A stretch of DNA of 64,000 nt. It comes from Arenicola marina. Taxonomy: Eukaryota; Annelida; Polychaeta; Arenicolidae. The stretch covers positions 26,778,254 to 26,842,253 of the forward strand of contig OZ025260.1 in the NCBI GenBank assembly GCA_964019135.1. Reading direction: 5' to 3'. Shown one piece after another: positions 22,731 through 33,655 of the stretch. Made by a program: the position numbers and the translations under genes. Below the pieces are notes generated by a model. The model ran no database searches, was not told where the DNA came from, and saw only the letters and a program-made list of their open reading frames with translations. Every line of letters begins with the position of its first letter. The first letter of the stretch is position 1.

Positions 22731-22945
22731 TTTACCTAGGTATTTTGAAACAGGTATACCATGGTAGAGTATCATGGTATAATACCATATTAAAAACACA
22801 TTTACCTAGGTATTTTGAAACAGGTATACCATGGTAGAGTATCATGGTATAATACCATGGTAATATACCAAGGTAAAGCACATTTACCTAGGTATTTTGA
22901 AACAGGTATACCATGGTAAATTACCATGGTATACCAAGTACCAGG
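22731..22945 (+). repeat. Subterminal tandem repeats of the transposon
   Basis: Three units starting at 22731, 22801 and 22883 begin TTTACCTAGGTATTTTGAAA and continue with TACCATGGTA palindromes; spacings are 70 and 82 bases. Repeated palindromes next to a transposon end are commonly transposase binding sites in known families; here that is inference. Confidence 0.85.
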
Positions 22946-24950
22946 GTATGCTAATTTACCATGGTACTTTACTACATGGATACCATGGTATATTGTGGTA
23001 ATAATCACCATTACATATAGCAATATATAATGCTATGATATATATATATAATGCCAGAGTCTGAAAAACACAAAGATTTACAATCCACTTTCATATATAT
23101 GTATTGCAATAAAAAGATGCAGTTTGTGAACATGTGACATACGCACATTATATACACATAATTAACTCCCTGTGACATAAATGACACAAATTCCAAAAGA
23201 TTTATACAGTATACACATTCTAACCATATAGATATATTCAGGCTGTCCAGCACACCCTGATGAAAAAGTAGGACAAAAGTAGGAATGGAAATACAGAAAA
23301 AGTAGGACAAAAGTAGGAAAATAGAAGCAAAAAGTATGACTCAAATAGCATATGTAGCAACATTATTCCGGATAAACAATTGACAAAAAGTTATTTCACT
23401 GAGAAAATGCTTTTTTAGAACATTTCTTATACGCTGCTCAGCTGTACCTGTATTTTCATTATTAGAACTTGACAGACACTAGTGTTGATTTAAAGATATC
23501 TCAGGACGCAAAAACAAAACACCTCTGACTTTTGCAATAATAGAAACGATATGCACACTTTTACAGCAATTCACGACATTTTGAAATTGCGCCTGGTGAA
23601 GCAAATACCCAAAAGTAGGTATTTTGAAGAAAAAGTAGGAAAAATAGGATGGAGACAAAAAAAGTAGGATCACTGGACAGCCTGTATATTACAAAAACAA
23701 ACTACCATTATGTGAAGAAATGTTCATTGCTTATATGCATATTGACATAAACTTAAATCAACAAATAATATCAATATACACCATATAGCAGCGTCATAGT
23801 TACATACCTTCAAATTTAAATTTTACATCTAAAAAGCGCCAGGATCTTTCCAAATTAAAACAATGCTCATTTGAATGATTCATATATTGATATTAAATAA
23901 AATATCGTTCACTTCACAGCTTATACATTTGAACGAATTGAAAAAAAATGCCATTATGGAATTTTTTCCAGTCATTATAGGCACAATAAAATCACACAGT
24001 ATATAGATGACATAAAAACCAGCTTATTATTTGATTATTACAAATAATGTCTACCTATACAGGTAGTCTAACTCATATACAGGAAACAACTGTTATAATT
24101 GAATTGATGATGTATTCTCTCTTTTTTTGTAACAGATACAAATTCCACCTCAAAATGAGATGTACTACCCTGCAGTACTTCGCATCTACTACATAACTAA
24201 TACTCAACTTTAAAACAACTACTATTCAATGCACATAACATATATAAACAATCTTTTATACAAATAAATTAATTTTAATTTGTAAAACAAGTAGATCCTT
24301 CAGTTTTTCTTATTATTATCCAGCCTTTACAACGTTGCTGATCTTCTCTCGCATTAACATGCAGATTTCTTGATCTGCAAGAAAAGATACACTTATCGTC
24401 TTAGTAAATTATCCTTCACCAATGCTGTTTAACATTGAAGGACATGGGTGCTAAAAGGTTAGAAGGCTATCTTACGAAACTTTGTAGTACATTTATTATT
24501 ACCCCAGTACATTATGCAGAAAGCCAAATAAATACCAAAGAGAATGTTATAAACAGTATAGCCTAAAAACAAGACTATACCGTAGTAAAGAGTTCCCACA
24601 TGAAACAAAAAAACAATTCCCTGATTTTTCACTGAGCCATTGGAAGTTTTCCTGGGTATCAAAAAGGTATGTGGCCTTCAACCTCCCCACACAGACACCA
24701 CTAAGTAATTGGGGGGGGAGGCATGGGGAGTACCTGGTATGTACCAGGGCCAAAGGCTATAGGGTTGAGGCACCCATAGACACATATACCAAGGAACCAA
24801 CATGTGTGAAGCCGGCCGCCCTCCCCCCCCCTCCTCCGTCCCGCCCACAACGTTTAGTATACGTTACCTATACAGTATAGTATTGATAAATACATACCTT
24901 TCATTCATATACATAAGCAAATATTTGTGAATATAAGCTAATCGCATACA
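22946..24950. other. AT-rich transposon interior, left part
   Basis: No gene recognised. It has repeated AAAGTAGGA phrases at 23270-23320 and 23610-23670, and the phrase TGTCCAG around 23247 recurs inverted near 23673. A G run at 24711-24719 and a C run at 24823-24832 occur near the right edge. Short frames encode phenylalanine/tyrosine-rich peptides typical of AT-rich non-coding DNA. Confidence 0.5.
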
Positions 24951-25320
24951 CATGCCCACATGCGCTCAGATCTGCTGACAGAACCCCCGAAGTAAATAAA
25001 CAACGTCCCCCAGGCACCGCCTATAATAGAAAGCAAGGTACCGCTCTTGGTTTGCAGCGCCACAGACAGGCCCTCGCTTCAACTGGCTCTAGCGACCCAC
25101 ACACGACATTCACAACGCATCTATCACCTCAAATCAACTCCATAGAAGTTTAACTCTTATCACATCTACTTTCTGATGCTTGATTTGTCCACAACTTAGC
25201 ACAAATCGGACATTTTCCCAACAACTTGCAAAACAACAACACACTCGGACAGATCCCTCGACCACTTTCGCCAGAAACGTGCCAATGCGCAACTCAGATT
25301 GAGCATTCCGGTGACGTCAC
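24951..25320 (+). repeat. Foldback arm, left, within the transposon
   Basis: About 370 bases that match 26635-27006 in reverse complement, roughly nine bases in ten by eye. Landmarks are CAGATCTGCTGAC on the outside and GGTGACGTCA on the inside. The loop is about 1.3 kb and contains the helicase fragment. Confidence 0.9.
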
Positions 25321-25699
25321 TGAAATCGTGTCACACATTGGGTTAGGGGGGCTATACCCCCATCTTCGCAAACAGGGGTGTGGTTCATAAAATTTAGATA
25401 TTTGTAGAGATCTCGAATTGGATTTTTGGTACAAACAGTTTAAGTGTGTTCGCCCCATTTTTTTTTAATTTGTAGGCACAAACAGTTGCCTGATGTCAAA
25501 GGTTGTTTTTGCTGCTTGGTATAGGGCCGTTGTGGACACGTGTACACTATACAAACTTACACGAAGAAGCCATAATGTAAATAAATAGTCAGTGGACTTT
25601 CCCTCTCGAACATGATAATACTAGTAACCCCCATATTCAGTGTCTTCCGGTGACCCACGACCTATATATTTTATTGGAACTCCTCTGATCACGTGTCTG

Positions 25700-26096
25700 G
25701 GTATTTAAAAAAAAATGTAAACATCAACAAGTCATGCATGGCAAATCGAATAATGGAACAAATGGAAACCGCGCTGGACCTAATCTAGGCGGCCATATTG
25801 TATGTATTACCCGCCAAGCAGGGATAGGCAAGACATTCTATTTGCGGCAAGCTGTACGTCGTCTTCAAGATCAAGGAGGAAAGACAGTGGCTGTGATGGC
25901 ATCGAGTGGCATTATTTTGGAGCGGCTAAACAGCACCTGAGTGCCCGCCGTCAGAAATTTTGGAACTGCCCGCCAAAAGTGCCCGGCGTATCTAATTATC
26001 GCAGATATAGTGATGCCGGGATATGGGACTTGGTGTAAGACGATAAAGAGTTCAGGGCTGCCAGGCACAGAATACTTGATACAGATGTAATCTTCG
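25700..26096 (+). pseudogene. PIF1-like helicase fragment (decayed)
   Basis: The frame from 25734 encodes a nucleotide-binding start typical of PIF1-type superfamily 1 helicases: a hydrophobic strand, the P-loop QAGIGKT (family form GxAGTGKS/T), a helix, then the VAVMASSGI segment that corresponds to the ASTGIAA motif. A TGA at 25938 breaks the frame; the same frame then continues to 26096 with LIIADIVM, which may be a ruined Walker B (family form LIIDEISM). Later helicase motifs are absent, so this is about a quarter of a domain. PIF1-like helicases occur as host genes and in Helitrons; no Rep domain or other Helitron sign is present. Its place in the foldback loop suggests it was captured. 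Confidence 0.5.
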
Positions 26097-26634
26097 TTTA
26101 GGAAATTTCAATGATATAATTATATTTGGGATATTCTGGGAAACTGCTGATCATGCGATTTCACCATACACGTGGAAGTATGATTGAAATATTTATATTG
26201 CTTTAATTGCTTCACTTTAGTATATACATTTATATGCAATAGTGCGGTCATATTAAATAAGCATTGGTATCATGCATACCAACTGCATGTGTAGTATAAA
26301 GTGTAACTAAATTATTTCAGTGCCACGACGCACGGCGTAACGTGTAAGAGAATACCGAGACTTGATCGAAGAAGTGGCCCCCCTTATACTCTTTACGGTG
26401 AAAGCTTTCAGATGAACTGAAATAATATCGATTATCTTATTTTAAGAACAGAAATAAGGAGGAAACTTGCAAAGACGCATACCGATACGTAATTTTTTCG
26501 AATGAAGAGATTGTACAACAGCGCTAGAAGGCAGATTTATGTGGATTTGCCTGCGTAAAATTTAAACTGTTCAAATGCCCCCGCCAGAAATAAGTCACAG
26601 CCAATCACACGCCTTCTGCACAGGCCGGAAGTAA

Positions 26635-27006
26635 AGACGTCACCGGAATGCTCGCTCTGAGTTGCGCACTGGTACGTTTCTGGCGAAAGTGGTCGAGGGA
26701 TCTGTCCGAGTGTGTTGTTGTTTTACAAGTTGTTGGGAAAATGTCCGATTTGTGCTAAGTTGTGGACATGTCAGGCATCAGAAAGTAGATGTGGTAAGAG
26801 TTAAACTTCTATGGAGTTGATTTGAGGTGATAGATGCGTTGTGAATGTCGTGTGTGGGTCGCTAGGGCCAGTTGAAGCGAGGGCCTGTCTGTGGTGCTGC
26901 AAACCAAGAGCGGTACCTTTCTTTCTATTATAGGCGGTGCCTGAGAGGGGGGCGTTGTATATTTACTTCGGGGGTTCGTCAGCAGATCTGAGCGCCTGTG
27001 CACATG
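26635..27006 (-). repeat. Foldback arm, right, within the transposon
   Basis: Reverse complement partner of 24951-25320. Just outside it lies a perfect 16-base palindrome GGCGGCAGCTGCCGCC (27074-27089), which the left side lacks. Confidence 0.9.
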
Positions 27007-27760
27007 CCGTAGGACTCTTCGCCTTTCCACAACATTTTTCAAACTTCGCGCATGCGCCTTGCTATCTCCGCTCGGCGGCAGCTGCCGCCTGGTGGCGCAC
27101 TACTCACCTGCTCACTTCGCGGGCTGTGGCAGGCTGCAAATCTCACTGGTGTTTTACGGCGGGGGGGGTGGGGACTTTTAGAAATTTATTTTACCTTGGA
27201 CCCGCTCGGTTTATTAAGCCGTTTATTACTTTTCCCGACAAACTCGGCCTATGAACGCACAGTCCCGCGACCGAATTCGGGGGTGGGGGGGGGGGAGTGG
27301 GGCTTTACTGCAACCCCCCCCCCCGGCAATTAGCACCCCCCCCTCCTCCCCGGGGATATTGCATAGCCGATAAGCCAATGTAGCTACATATTTTCGTAGT
27401 CGTATTCCCGTATTGATTGATTTCCCTAATTTAAATAATAAAATGACAGTTTTTACCATGATGTATCATGACAATTTTATTAATTCTGAGCGCGCTCAAC
27501 GGTTAACTGTTGAATATAGCGGGACCCAAAAAAAATAATTCTAAGCTCCACTGTTCAACCTGTGCTCAACTGCATAAGCCTAGTTAGTTTTCATTTAGTT
27601 TTTTAATTCTGCGTCTGATTCAACAGTTGAAAACTTTCGCTGCATAGTTAGTTTTTAGTTGAATCTCGATCAGTTAGGTCTCGAATGAAAACTCACATGT
27701 TTTCTGTGCGGGATATATAATAATGTTTAGTTATATCATGCACATTATTGTATAAGGAAT
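27007..27760. other. Transposon interior with G and C tracts
   Basis: G runs at 27162-27175 and 27278-27300 and C runs at 27313-27345 lie close together and could pair or form quadruplexes. The part 27480-27680 has repeated CAACAGTTGAA-like and TTAGTTTT phrases. No gene recognised. Confidence 0.5.
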
Positions 27761-27764
27761 ACTC

Positions 27765-28145
27765 TGCTGATACCATGGTATAATTCTGGTGGTACGATGA
27801 CTTACCATAATATTTCATGGTAATATATGATACATACATATGGTAGGGTATATATGGTTTACCATGATCTACCATGGTAGGATACGGTTTATCATTGGTA
27901 CCTCGTGGTAGGGCATAATATAGCATGGTTTAACATGAAATACCATGGTAGGAGGTGATATATGGTATGCATGCATCTACCTCCATGGTATGATATGATT
28001 TACCATGATATACCATGGTATACCATGGTACATGCATGGTAAGGTTAACTGTGATCCAGCGTTAGAATAACGTTATTCCAACGCTCGAGAGATCACAGCT
28101 AGATAGGGTATGATATACCATATGGTATACCATGGTGTTGCTTCA
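27765..28145. repeat. TACCATGGTA palindrome cluster with a cruciform
   Basis: Many perfect and near-perfect TACCATGGTA palindromes, like those at both transposon ends (22690-23000 and 29160-29490). At 28049-28098 a nested inverted repeat CTGTGATC / AGCGTT / AATAACGTTATT folds on itself with small bulges. This could mark an internal old end of the element. Confidence 0.75.
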
Positions 28146-28919
28146 TAAGGGTTATGATAGGCCTACGTTTGTTATGATTAGATGCATACAATCTAAAACG
28201 TCTGGTTTTGCTCAAGCATTATGTCATATTTGAATGATTATTAACATAAGCTTTTTGTACAAGACCAATTTATGGTATTGCCATGTGTGTTTTAAATTGT
28301 GTCGTTCCTGCAACTGATGCCATATTGAATTAATGGCCTGCAATCAAGTATTATTGCGTAATGTAACGTTTGTGTCTTGTTCTGATGTCCAACAAAATAA
28401 AAAAGTATTGAGATGATTCAAATATCGTTTGATACGTGTTGTTTGGTAGATCGGCCAAGTACATAAACTAATGTCCATTTGCGAAATAGCGATCTAGTTG
28501 CAAGCGTTTATGAGCAATACTCTCTAGCAGTAGGAACCGTCATGTATAAATGTACATCCGAATCTTCCGTTTATGACTCGTAAACCACTGAAATTGAACA
28601 ATACGGAGCAGATTACACTGTAGTACCACGAGTCCACAAACCGCTCTTGTCAGTGCGGCTGTGCTTCACTTGGTACGAAGCATTCCTTCTAGCCGCTATA
28701 GTAATTACTGCAAGTTGTGGCTGATGTACCTGCCTTTTGCCCTATTAGGGGACCACTATCATTTTATTTGTTCCTTAACTTACAGCCCGGCTATTATCGT
28801 GGTCAACTATGGGATATCGCTGTATACACTCCAAATCTACTTTAATATAGTGTGGTTATGCCAAATTACACCATTGTATATTATGATAATGTCCGTCTAC
28901 CATCATGAAATCATGAAAA
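28146..28919. other. Transposon interior, right part
   Basis: AT-rich, no recognised motif. A 121-codon frame at 28661-29026 runs into the SINE and so is not a conserved gene. Confidence 0.45.
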
Positions 28920-28924
28920 TACCA

Positions 28925-29155
28925 GGCTTGGTTGTATATTCAGGACGCTTTAACCACTTTTGGTCATATCGCATCAATGAGAGTGGAGCCAAGTCACCGG
29001 GGGGTAACCTCCTACTCTTTGCGTAAACGCACATGGGATTTTTATCCTGCGACCACAGACATGGCCACAGCGGGACTCGAACCATCGATCCGCGTGCCGT
29101 TATAGGCTCTCGATCAGGTGACCAGAACACACAATGCGAGCACTCTAACCCATTA
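28925..29155 (-). mobile_element. tRNA-derived SINE copy 2, nested in the transposon
   Basis: Minus-strand B box GGTTCGAGTCC (plus 29073-29083) is a perfect polymerase III match, followed by CCGCTGTGGCCA as in an acceptor stem. The head GGTTAGAGTGCTCG is a tRNA-like A-box region with its first bases missing. It is the same family and orientation as 6297-6545. Confidence 0.75.
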
Positions 29156-29158
29156 AAA

Positions 29159-29476
29159 ATACAATGGTAAACTATGATATATCATGATATATCATGATGT
29201 ACCATAGTGTAACCTGGTATATCATAATATGCTATAGTATATCACGCCCTTCCAAGATCATACCATGGTATATCTTTACTTCATCAGGATATTACCATGG
29301 CAAACTATGATATATTTGGTATTCCATGATATATCATAATATACCATGGTATACCGTGGTATATCATAAGATGCTATGGTATATCACGCACTTCCAACAT
29401 AATACCATAGTATATCGTTTGATCATCATGAAATTACCATGGTAAACTATGATATATCATGATATACCATGATATA
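29159..29476. repeat. Right subterminal TACCATGGTA/TATCATGATA repeats
   Basis: Palindromic phrases in at least two longer tandem units (around 29170-29280 and 29290-29410, sharing a CGC-CTTCCAA phrase). They mirror the left subterminal cluster. Confidence 0.8.
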
Positions 29477-29630
29477 TCATGGTATTTTTTCGTAAGGGCG
29501 TCTAATAAAAGATCGTCAGGAGAGCACCTTGCATCCGTGGTAACGAGATTGGAGCCTTAGCTGCCCGACACGTTCGTCCCCTTTGCGCTATATACGTATA
29601 TGGGAATGCATGTCAAGCATTGTGTAATTG

Positions 29631-30030
29631 TGTGTGCGTGTATCAATGATGATTATCGCCCACACAGCGTGTTTCCTGGTCGCCTCAACGACTAGACAAC
29701 AGACACTGACTTAAGCGAACAAAGCCACATGCAATGCCTTGACACCTCTGCGACATTCGTGATCTCTCGCGGCATGAGTTACGCCGCAATCAGAATTCTA
29801 ATTGGCTCATTAATCAAGCGGAGTGGCTGCCATTACAGAACCTGGGAACGAGGCGCCTATTTATCAAGGCCAATCCGCCATCTCGTTGGCGATATGTCTG
29901 ACGGATCGAGCTGCCCCTAGTATAGAGGATCACCAATCTTGACACATCCTTAACAGAGCTTCATCGATTGTAGATTCCTCATCTGGCTGAGGCTGCCATG
30001 GATTTGAAACTACGACCCGTGGTATAGCCA
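29631..30030 (-). repeat. Block S in reverse orientation inside block W
   Basis: A full-length antisense copy of block S. Left of it the W sequence stops at GTCAAGCATTG and right of it W resumes at TTTGGAGACAT; in other W copies these two points are adjacent or nearly so (for example 35190-35215). No terminal inverted repeats or clear target duplication were seen. Confidence 0.8.
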
Positions 30031-30405
30031 CACAATTTGGAGACATTTAATATCGTTTCACATGACGCTGTTTCAATCATCGATGGGTGATCTCATTGCC
30101 TTGATATGCTGTTTTCCCTTTCACACTAACCATGATTGTTGATCAATAACTCAAAACGACTGATTATCAGTTCCTTGCATTTGTACAGAATGTAATGCTT
30201 AGTAGTTCCACACTTGTATATCCTTTCATCGAATGGTATCCTCGCCTCCCTCAATGTTAGCTCCACCGACTGGTGATATTCTTGTTTGTTCGTTGTGTTT
30301 ATCATACAAAAAGAATATGGAGGTTCAGATATAGAAAGGGACAATAGATTATTAAAAACCTGTCTGGGTGTCAGTGAATCCATCGCCTAGGGATTATCTC
30401 GTGTG

Positions 30406-30621
30406 TTAAACATACATAGCCGCGCAAGCACAGATCGACGTTTTATCGGCCATGACCATCATGCAAACTACGCCGCGATCGCTTTTCCGATAAAAAATCA
30501 CGGACAGTAAGACAATAATAATGAAAATTGCAGAGCAAATGTGACGCGACGTGGTAATGTCACGTATGGTATCAGCTAATAATTCATGAGATAGCAAGGA
30601 TGACGTGAAAAATGATACCAT
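30406..30621 (-). CDS. Short ORF of block W, remnant copy, hypothetical
   Basis: Same reading frame as 16028-16246, with a 9-base in-frame expansion in the hydrophobic centre (IIIVLLSV) and a stop a few codons early (ends AAMYV). Most differences from the other copies change the amino acid. Confidence 0.15.
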   Translation of the reverse strand: MVSFFTSSLLSHELLADTIRDITTSRHICSAIFIIIVLLSVIFYRKSDRGVVCMMVMADKTSICACAAMYV

Positions 30622-31275
30622 ATTTCATGATTGCTCATCGCTTGGTCATTCGTATGAGTATATAACAGAGAGTATAATGATACTTGGCATAATGATGCAT
30701 AATAAGCGCAAATAAAAATAAATGAGGGAAATATGTGTAATAGAATTTTCCTGTCATTTAATACATGACATTACATCACGCACTAAGTACAATATATATT
30801 ATATGTTATATATATATATGTATAAATATATATATATATCTATATATTACAAGGTGATATATCTTCATAGGAATATACGCCCTATAAAGGTTACGTATAT
30901 TCAGTTTCAGAATACGTCCAGGCAAGTGATATTGGGGCAAGGGCGGAACATTCTTCACGACATCGCGTACTTGTCACCGGGTCCAGAGTTAAATTATTTT
31001 TTATGGTGGAGTGGGGCTCAATCTACAGTCCCACTTTTTTTTAAATCTTATTTTATAGCCGAGTTTAGGGAGTGTACGGCTACTGTAACCTATTAACTGC
31101 GCAACCCACATGTCCCACTCCTCGCTCCTCCTCCACCAGTGAATGATGTATATGAATCACATGCCATATATACCCATGAGGTTTTTGTATAGATTCGCAT
31201 CGACAATAGAATATATTAATGAGGCAGACATATCAATCATGACCAGCAGTGAATATTTGACAACCTTTTGTTGGG

Positions 31276-31285
31276 TATATATCCA

Positions 31286-31317
<32 letters not shown>

Positions 31318-31338
31318 GCATAGATATATATATATGTA
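31276..31338. repeat. TA microsatellite, block P copy 2
   Basis: Equivalent of 10230-10280 and 43901-43940 with different interruptions. Confidence 0.9.
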
Positions 31339-31546
31339 TCAAAGATTAAGGCATAAATGATCGGTAAAAAAATTGATGTTGTTACTGGGATGATCAGGTT
31401 GACATACGTTCTGTATATCATGCAAATTTGATGTGTGCAACGCATAATGTACGCTTCATCCCGTTCGCGACACGTATGTATAGTTATTGCACTTGATGCG
31501 TCATTGCGTATGTTACAAATACACAAGATTCATAAAGATATGTATC

Positions 31547-31830
31547 CAGCTAGAAGAGGGGATGAAATACCTTTTCCGATCTCCGCGATTGGTATCCAGG
31601 AATTCTTGGCTGTTGGCAATTTTGGGGGATCGTTATCAGTACAATTCCTGGTTCAACGCGAAAACCCTTTCCCGCGATTCGTTATAGCAGTCTGTGAATT
31701 CCTCCATATTTGCGATATCACTTTTATGGGGGTTTTTTTCGCGCCCGATCTTAAACAGTCCTCATCTTGGAGAATCGATATTACTCTCCATAATTTATGG
31801 GGATTCGCGACCCAGAGGGGGTATACCCCC
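31547..31830 (+). repeat. Inverted-repeat arm, left, unit 2
   Basis: Equivalent of 12255-12560, with CCAGCTAGAAGAGGGG at its outer edge. Partner at 35975-36155. Confidence 0.75.
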
Positions 31831-32348
31831 TAGCAGTTATCAAAGCTATATGGCTTGATTCGAAATTTCAGAAGAGCGTTTCTTTTTGCACATAAATTAC
31901 TATCGCGCTGTCATTATGCTTATAGAGTAAAACATATCTTGCCGGTTATCGCAGTCAGGAGATTTTACAAATATATGGACATGATTCAAATTAGAAAGGT
32001 GGCCCGACCGTATGTGTTACATTATTTGATTTGTGGAAATCTTTAGCTATCTAACACTTTGGCAATATGTTATAAGTCACTTGTGACCACGTAATACATG
32101 GTCACAAAAACAGCATATAAGCACAACATATATCAGCAGTAGATAATCGTGCAAAACCGACTGAGTATTTAATTAGTCATACATGCATTTATAAAAGTAT
32201 TCCACAGTCATGCATCAGTCTGTGTGACGTCAGGCTCATGCGATGTGGTTGGGGCTGAGCGACGTCGATGGGTTACCGCTGTCGTTTCTGGCTCATTAAC
32301 ACTCCCCCTAATGCGGGAAGAGTGATCATGGCGCCCACCTCTACCCCC

Positions 32349-32754
32349 AATGGCTATACCACAGGTCGTAGTTTCAAATCCATGGCAGCCTCAGCCAGAT
32401 GAGGAATCTACAATCGATGAAGCTCTGTTAAGGATGAGTGTCAAGATTGGTGATCCTCTATACTCAGGGCAGCTCGATCCGTCAGACATATCGCTGAGGA
32501 GATCGCGGATTGGCCTTGATAAATAGGCGCCTCGTTCCGAGGTTCTGTAATGGCAGCCACGCCGCTTGATTAATGAGTCAATTAGATTTCTGATTGCGGC
32601 GTAGCTCATGCCGCGAGAGATCAGGAATGTCGCAGAGGTGTCAATGCATTGCATGTGGCTTTGTTCACTTAAGTCAGTGTCTGTTGTCTAGTCCCTGAGG
32701 CGACCAGGAAACACGCTGTCTGGGAGATAATCATCATTGATACACGCACACACA
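32349..32754 (+). repeat. Block S, copy 2
   Basis: Direct copy of 13545-13945. Its minus strand is open for 87 codons; compared with the reverse copy at 29631-30030 nearly all differences change an amino acid. Confidence 0.85.
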
Positions 32755-33039
32755 TTTAATGGCTTTTTAACTGGCTGCTGCACACAGTCCAAACGGTCGA
32801 TTTCGCAAACAATTGAATTCCAATTTCTAAGCACGATTCTGGTTGGGAATGCACTCTCAGGTCATAACCCACTTACGCTTCAGAATTTACCCATAGTGAA
32901 AACCTATATAAAGAAACATGTTTGATAACCCACGCCTGAGAACCAACACCTAGTTGAGAACGCACCCACAAATGGCAGCTTGAAGGGAACCGGCTCCCAG
33001 ACGAGAATTAACTCACCCCCTGGAACAGCCTCTCATACC

Positions 33040-33560
33040 ATAAGCCTACATATAGGGTTATCATGTCCGCACAGCGTCCGCGTCCTTCGAGTCAGCGACA
33101 GGTGCTGCTCGGGGTTCTCCTACTTCCCGGGGATGGCGCTCTTGGCAGTCGTGAACCCGCCGAGGAGGAAGATTCACGTGTTATGGCCTCGTACATCATG
33201 GCAAGCGACATGAGAGATTGCCTGCCTCTATGACGTATACAGTTTATTCATTGGAAACCGGTGAGATATTTTCCACCATTACTTTGGCTAGCCAGCGCCG
33301 CCTAGCGAAGCGAGCGAACGGTGGCTCCATCTATTGGATCACGTAGCATTTTCTGAATGTTGTGCTGCAAAAAATATCGTTCGCACGTGCGCGAAGATTG
33401 CATGTGACGCACGTAACTTTTACGTTAATAGAACGCTGGTCGTCATAGTGACATCATGACGATGACAAGTACCAAACGGGCTCGTTTCTTCCTGACCACT
33501 AGTTCAGCCGAGATATAAACATGCGAATTAGCTTCCACGGGTAATAAAATATAGCCAGGA
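33040..33560 (+). promoter_or_regulatory. Block U promoter-like module, copy 3
   Basis: E-box palindrome CGCACGTGCG (33382-33391) and TATA box (33514-33519) are present; the CRE is broken to ATGACGATGAC near 33458. It lies about 140 bases before the ORF at 33656. Promoter function is inferred. Confidence 0.35.
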
Positions 33561-33655
33561 AAGCACCTTACATCCGTTGTAACGAGATGGGAGCCTTAGC
33601 TGTCCGACACGTTCGTCCCCTTTGTGTTAAATAGTTACGTGGAACCACGCTACCA

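Larger units (their letters stand above)
22684..29498. mobile_element. 6.8-kb DNA transposon with perfect 22-bp terminal inverted repeats
   Basis: The left end (22684-22705) begins CCCTTACGAAAAAATACC and the right end (29477-29498) is its exact reverse complement. Inside both ends lie clusters of the palindrome TACCATGGTA. Copies at 40600-40625 and 48185-48205 show the uninterrupted site; here the sequence is flanked by a CG dinucleotide on each side (22682-22683, 29499-29500), so the target duplication is 2 bp or absent. The interior is AT-rich with no intact transposase; it holds a foldback with a decayed helicase fragment and a SINE. The superfamily is not identified; a CACTA/Mirage-like group with short target duplications is one possibility. 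Confidence 0.85.
9511..30703 (+). repeat. Giant tandem repeat, unit 1 (with nested transposons)
   Basis: Blocks in order: P 9511-13540, S 13545-13945, T-U 13950-14530, V 14560-15290, W 15290-16384, X 16385-17650, Y 17650-18790, Z 18790-21070, second T-U 21606-22683, a 6.8-kb transposon, then a rearranged V/W remnant 29499-30703. Each block recurs in the same order in units 2 and 3 with substitutions and small indels. Unit-specific changes are the 958-bp element at 18956-19913, a 21-bp minisatellite insertion at 21070-21605, the big transposon, an antisense S copy inside the last W, and a deletion that removed the U-associated ORF from the first U. Without the transposon the unit is about 14.4 kb. 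No protein-coding gene was established in it. Confidence 0.85.

Noticed and set aside
23011-23673. Minus-strand frames in the AT-rich transposon interior as a transposase
   Set aside because: Short, F/Y/I-rich and overlapping, with no DDE or zinc-finger motif.
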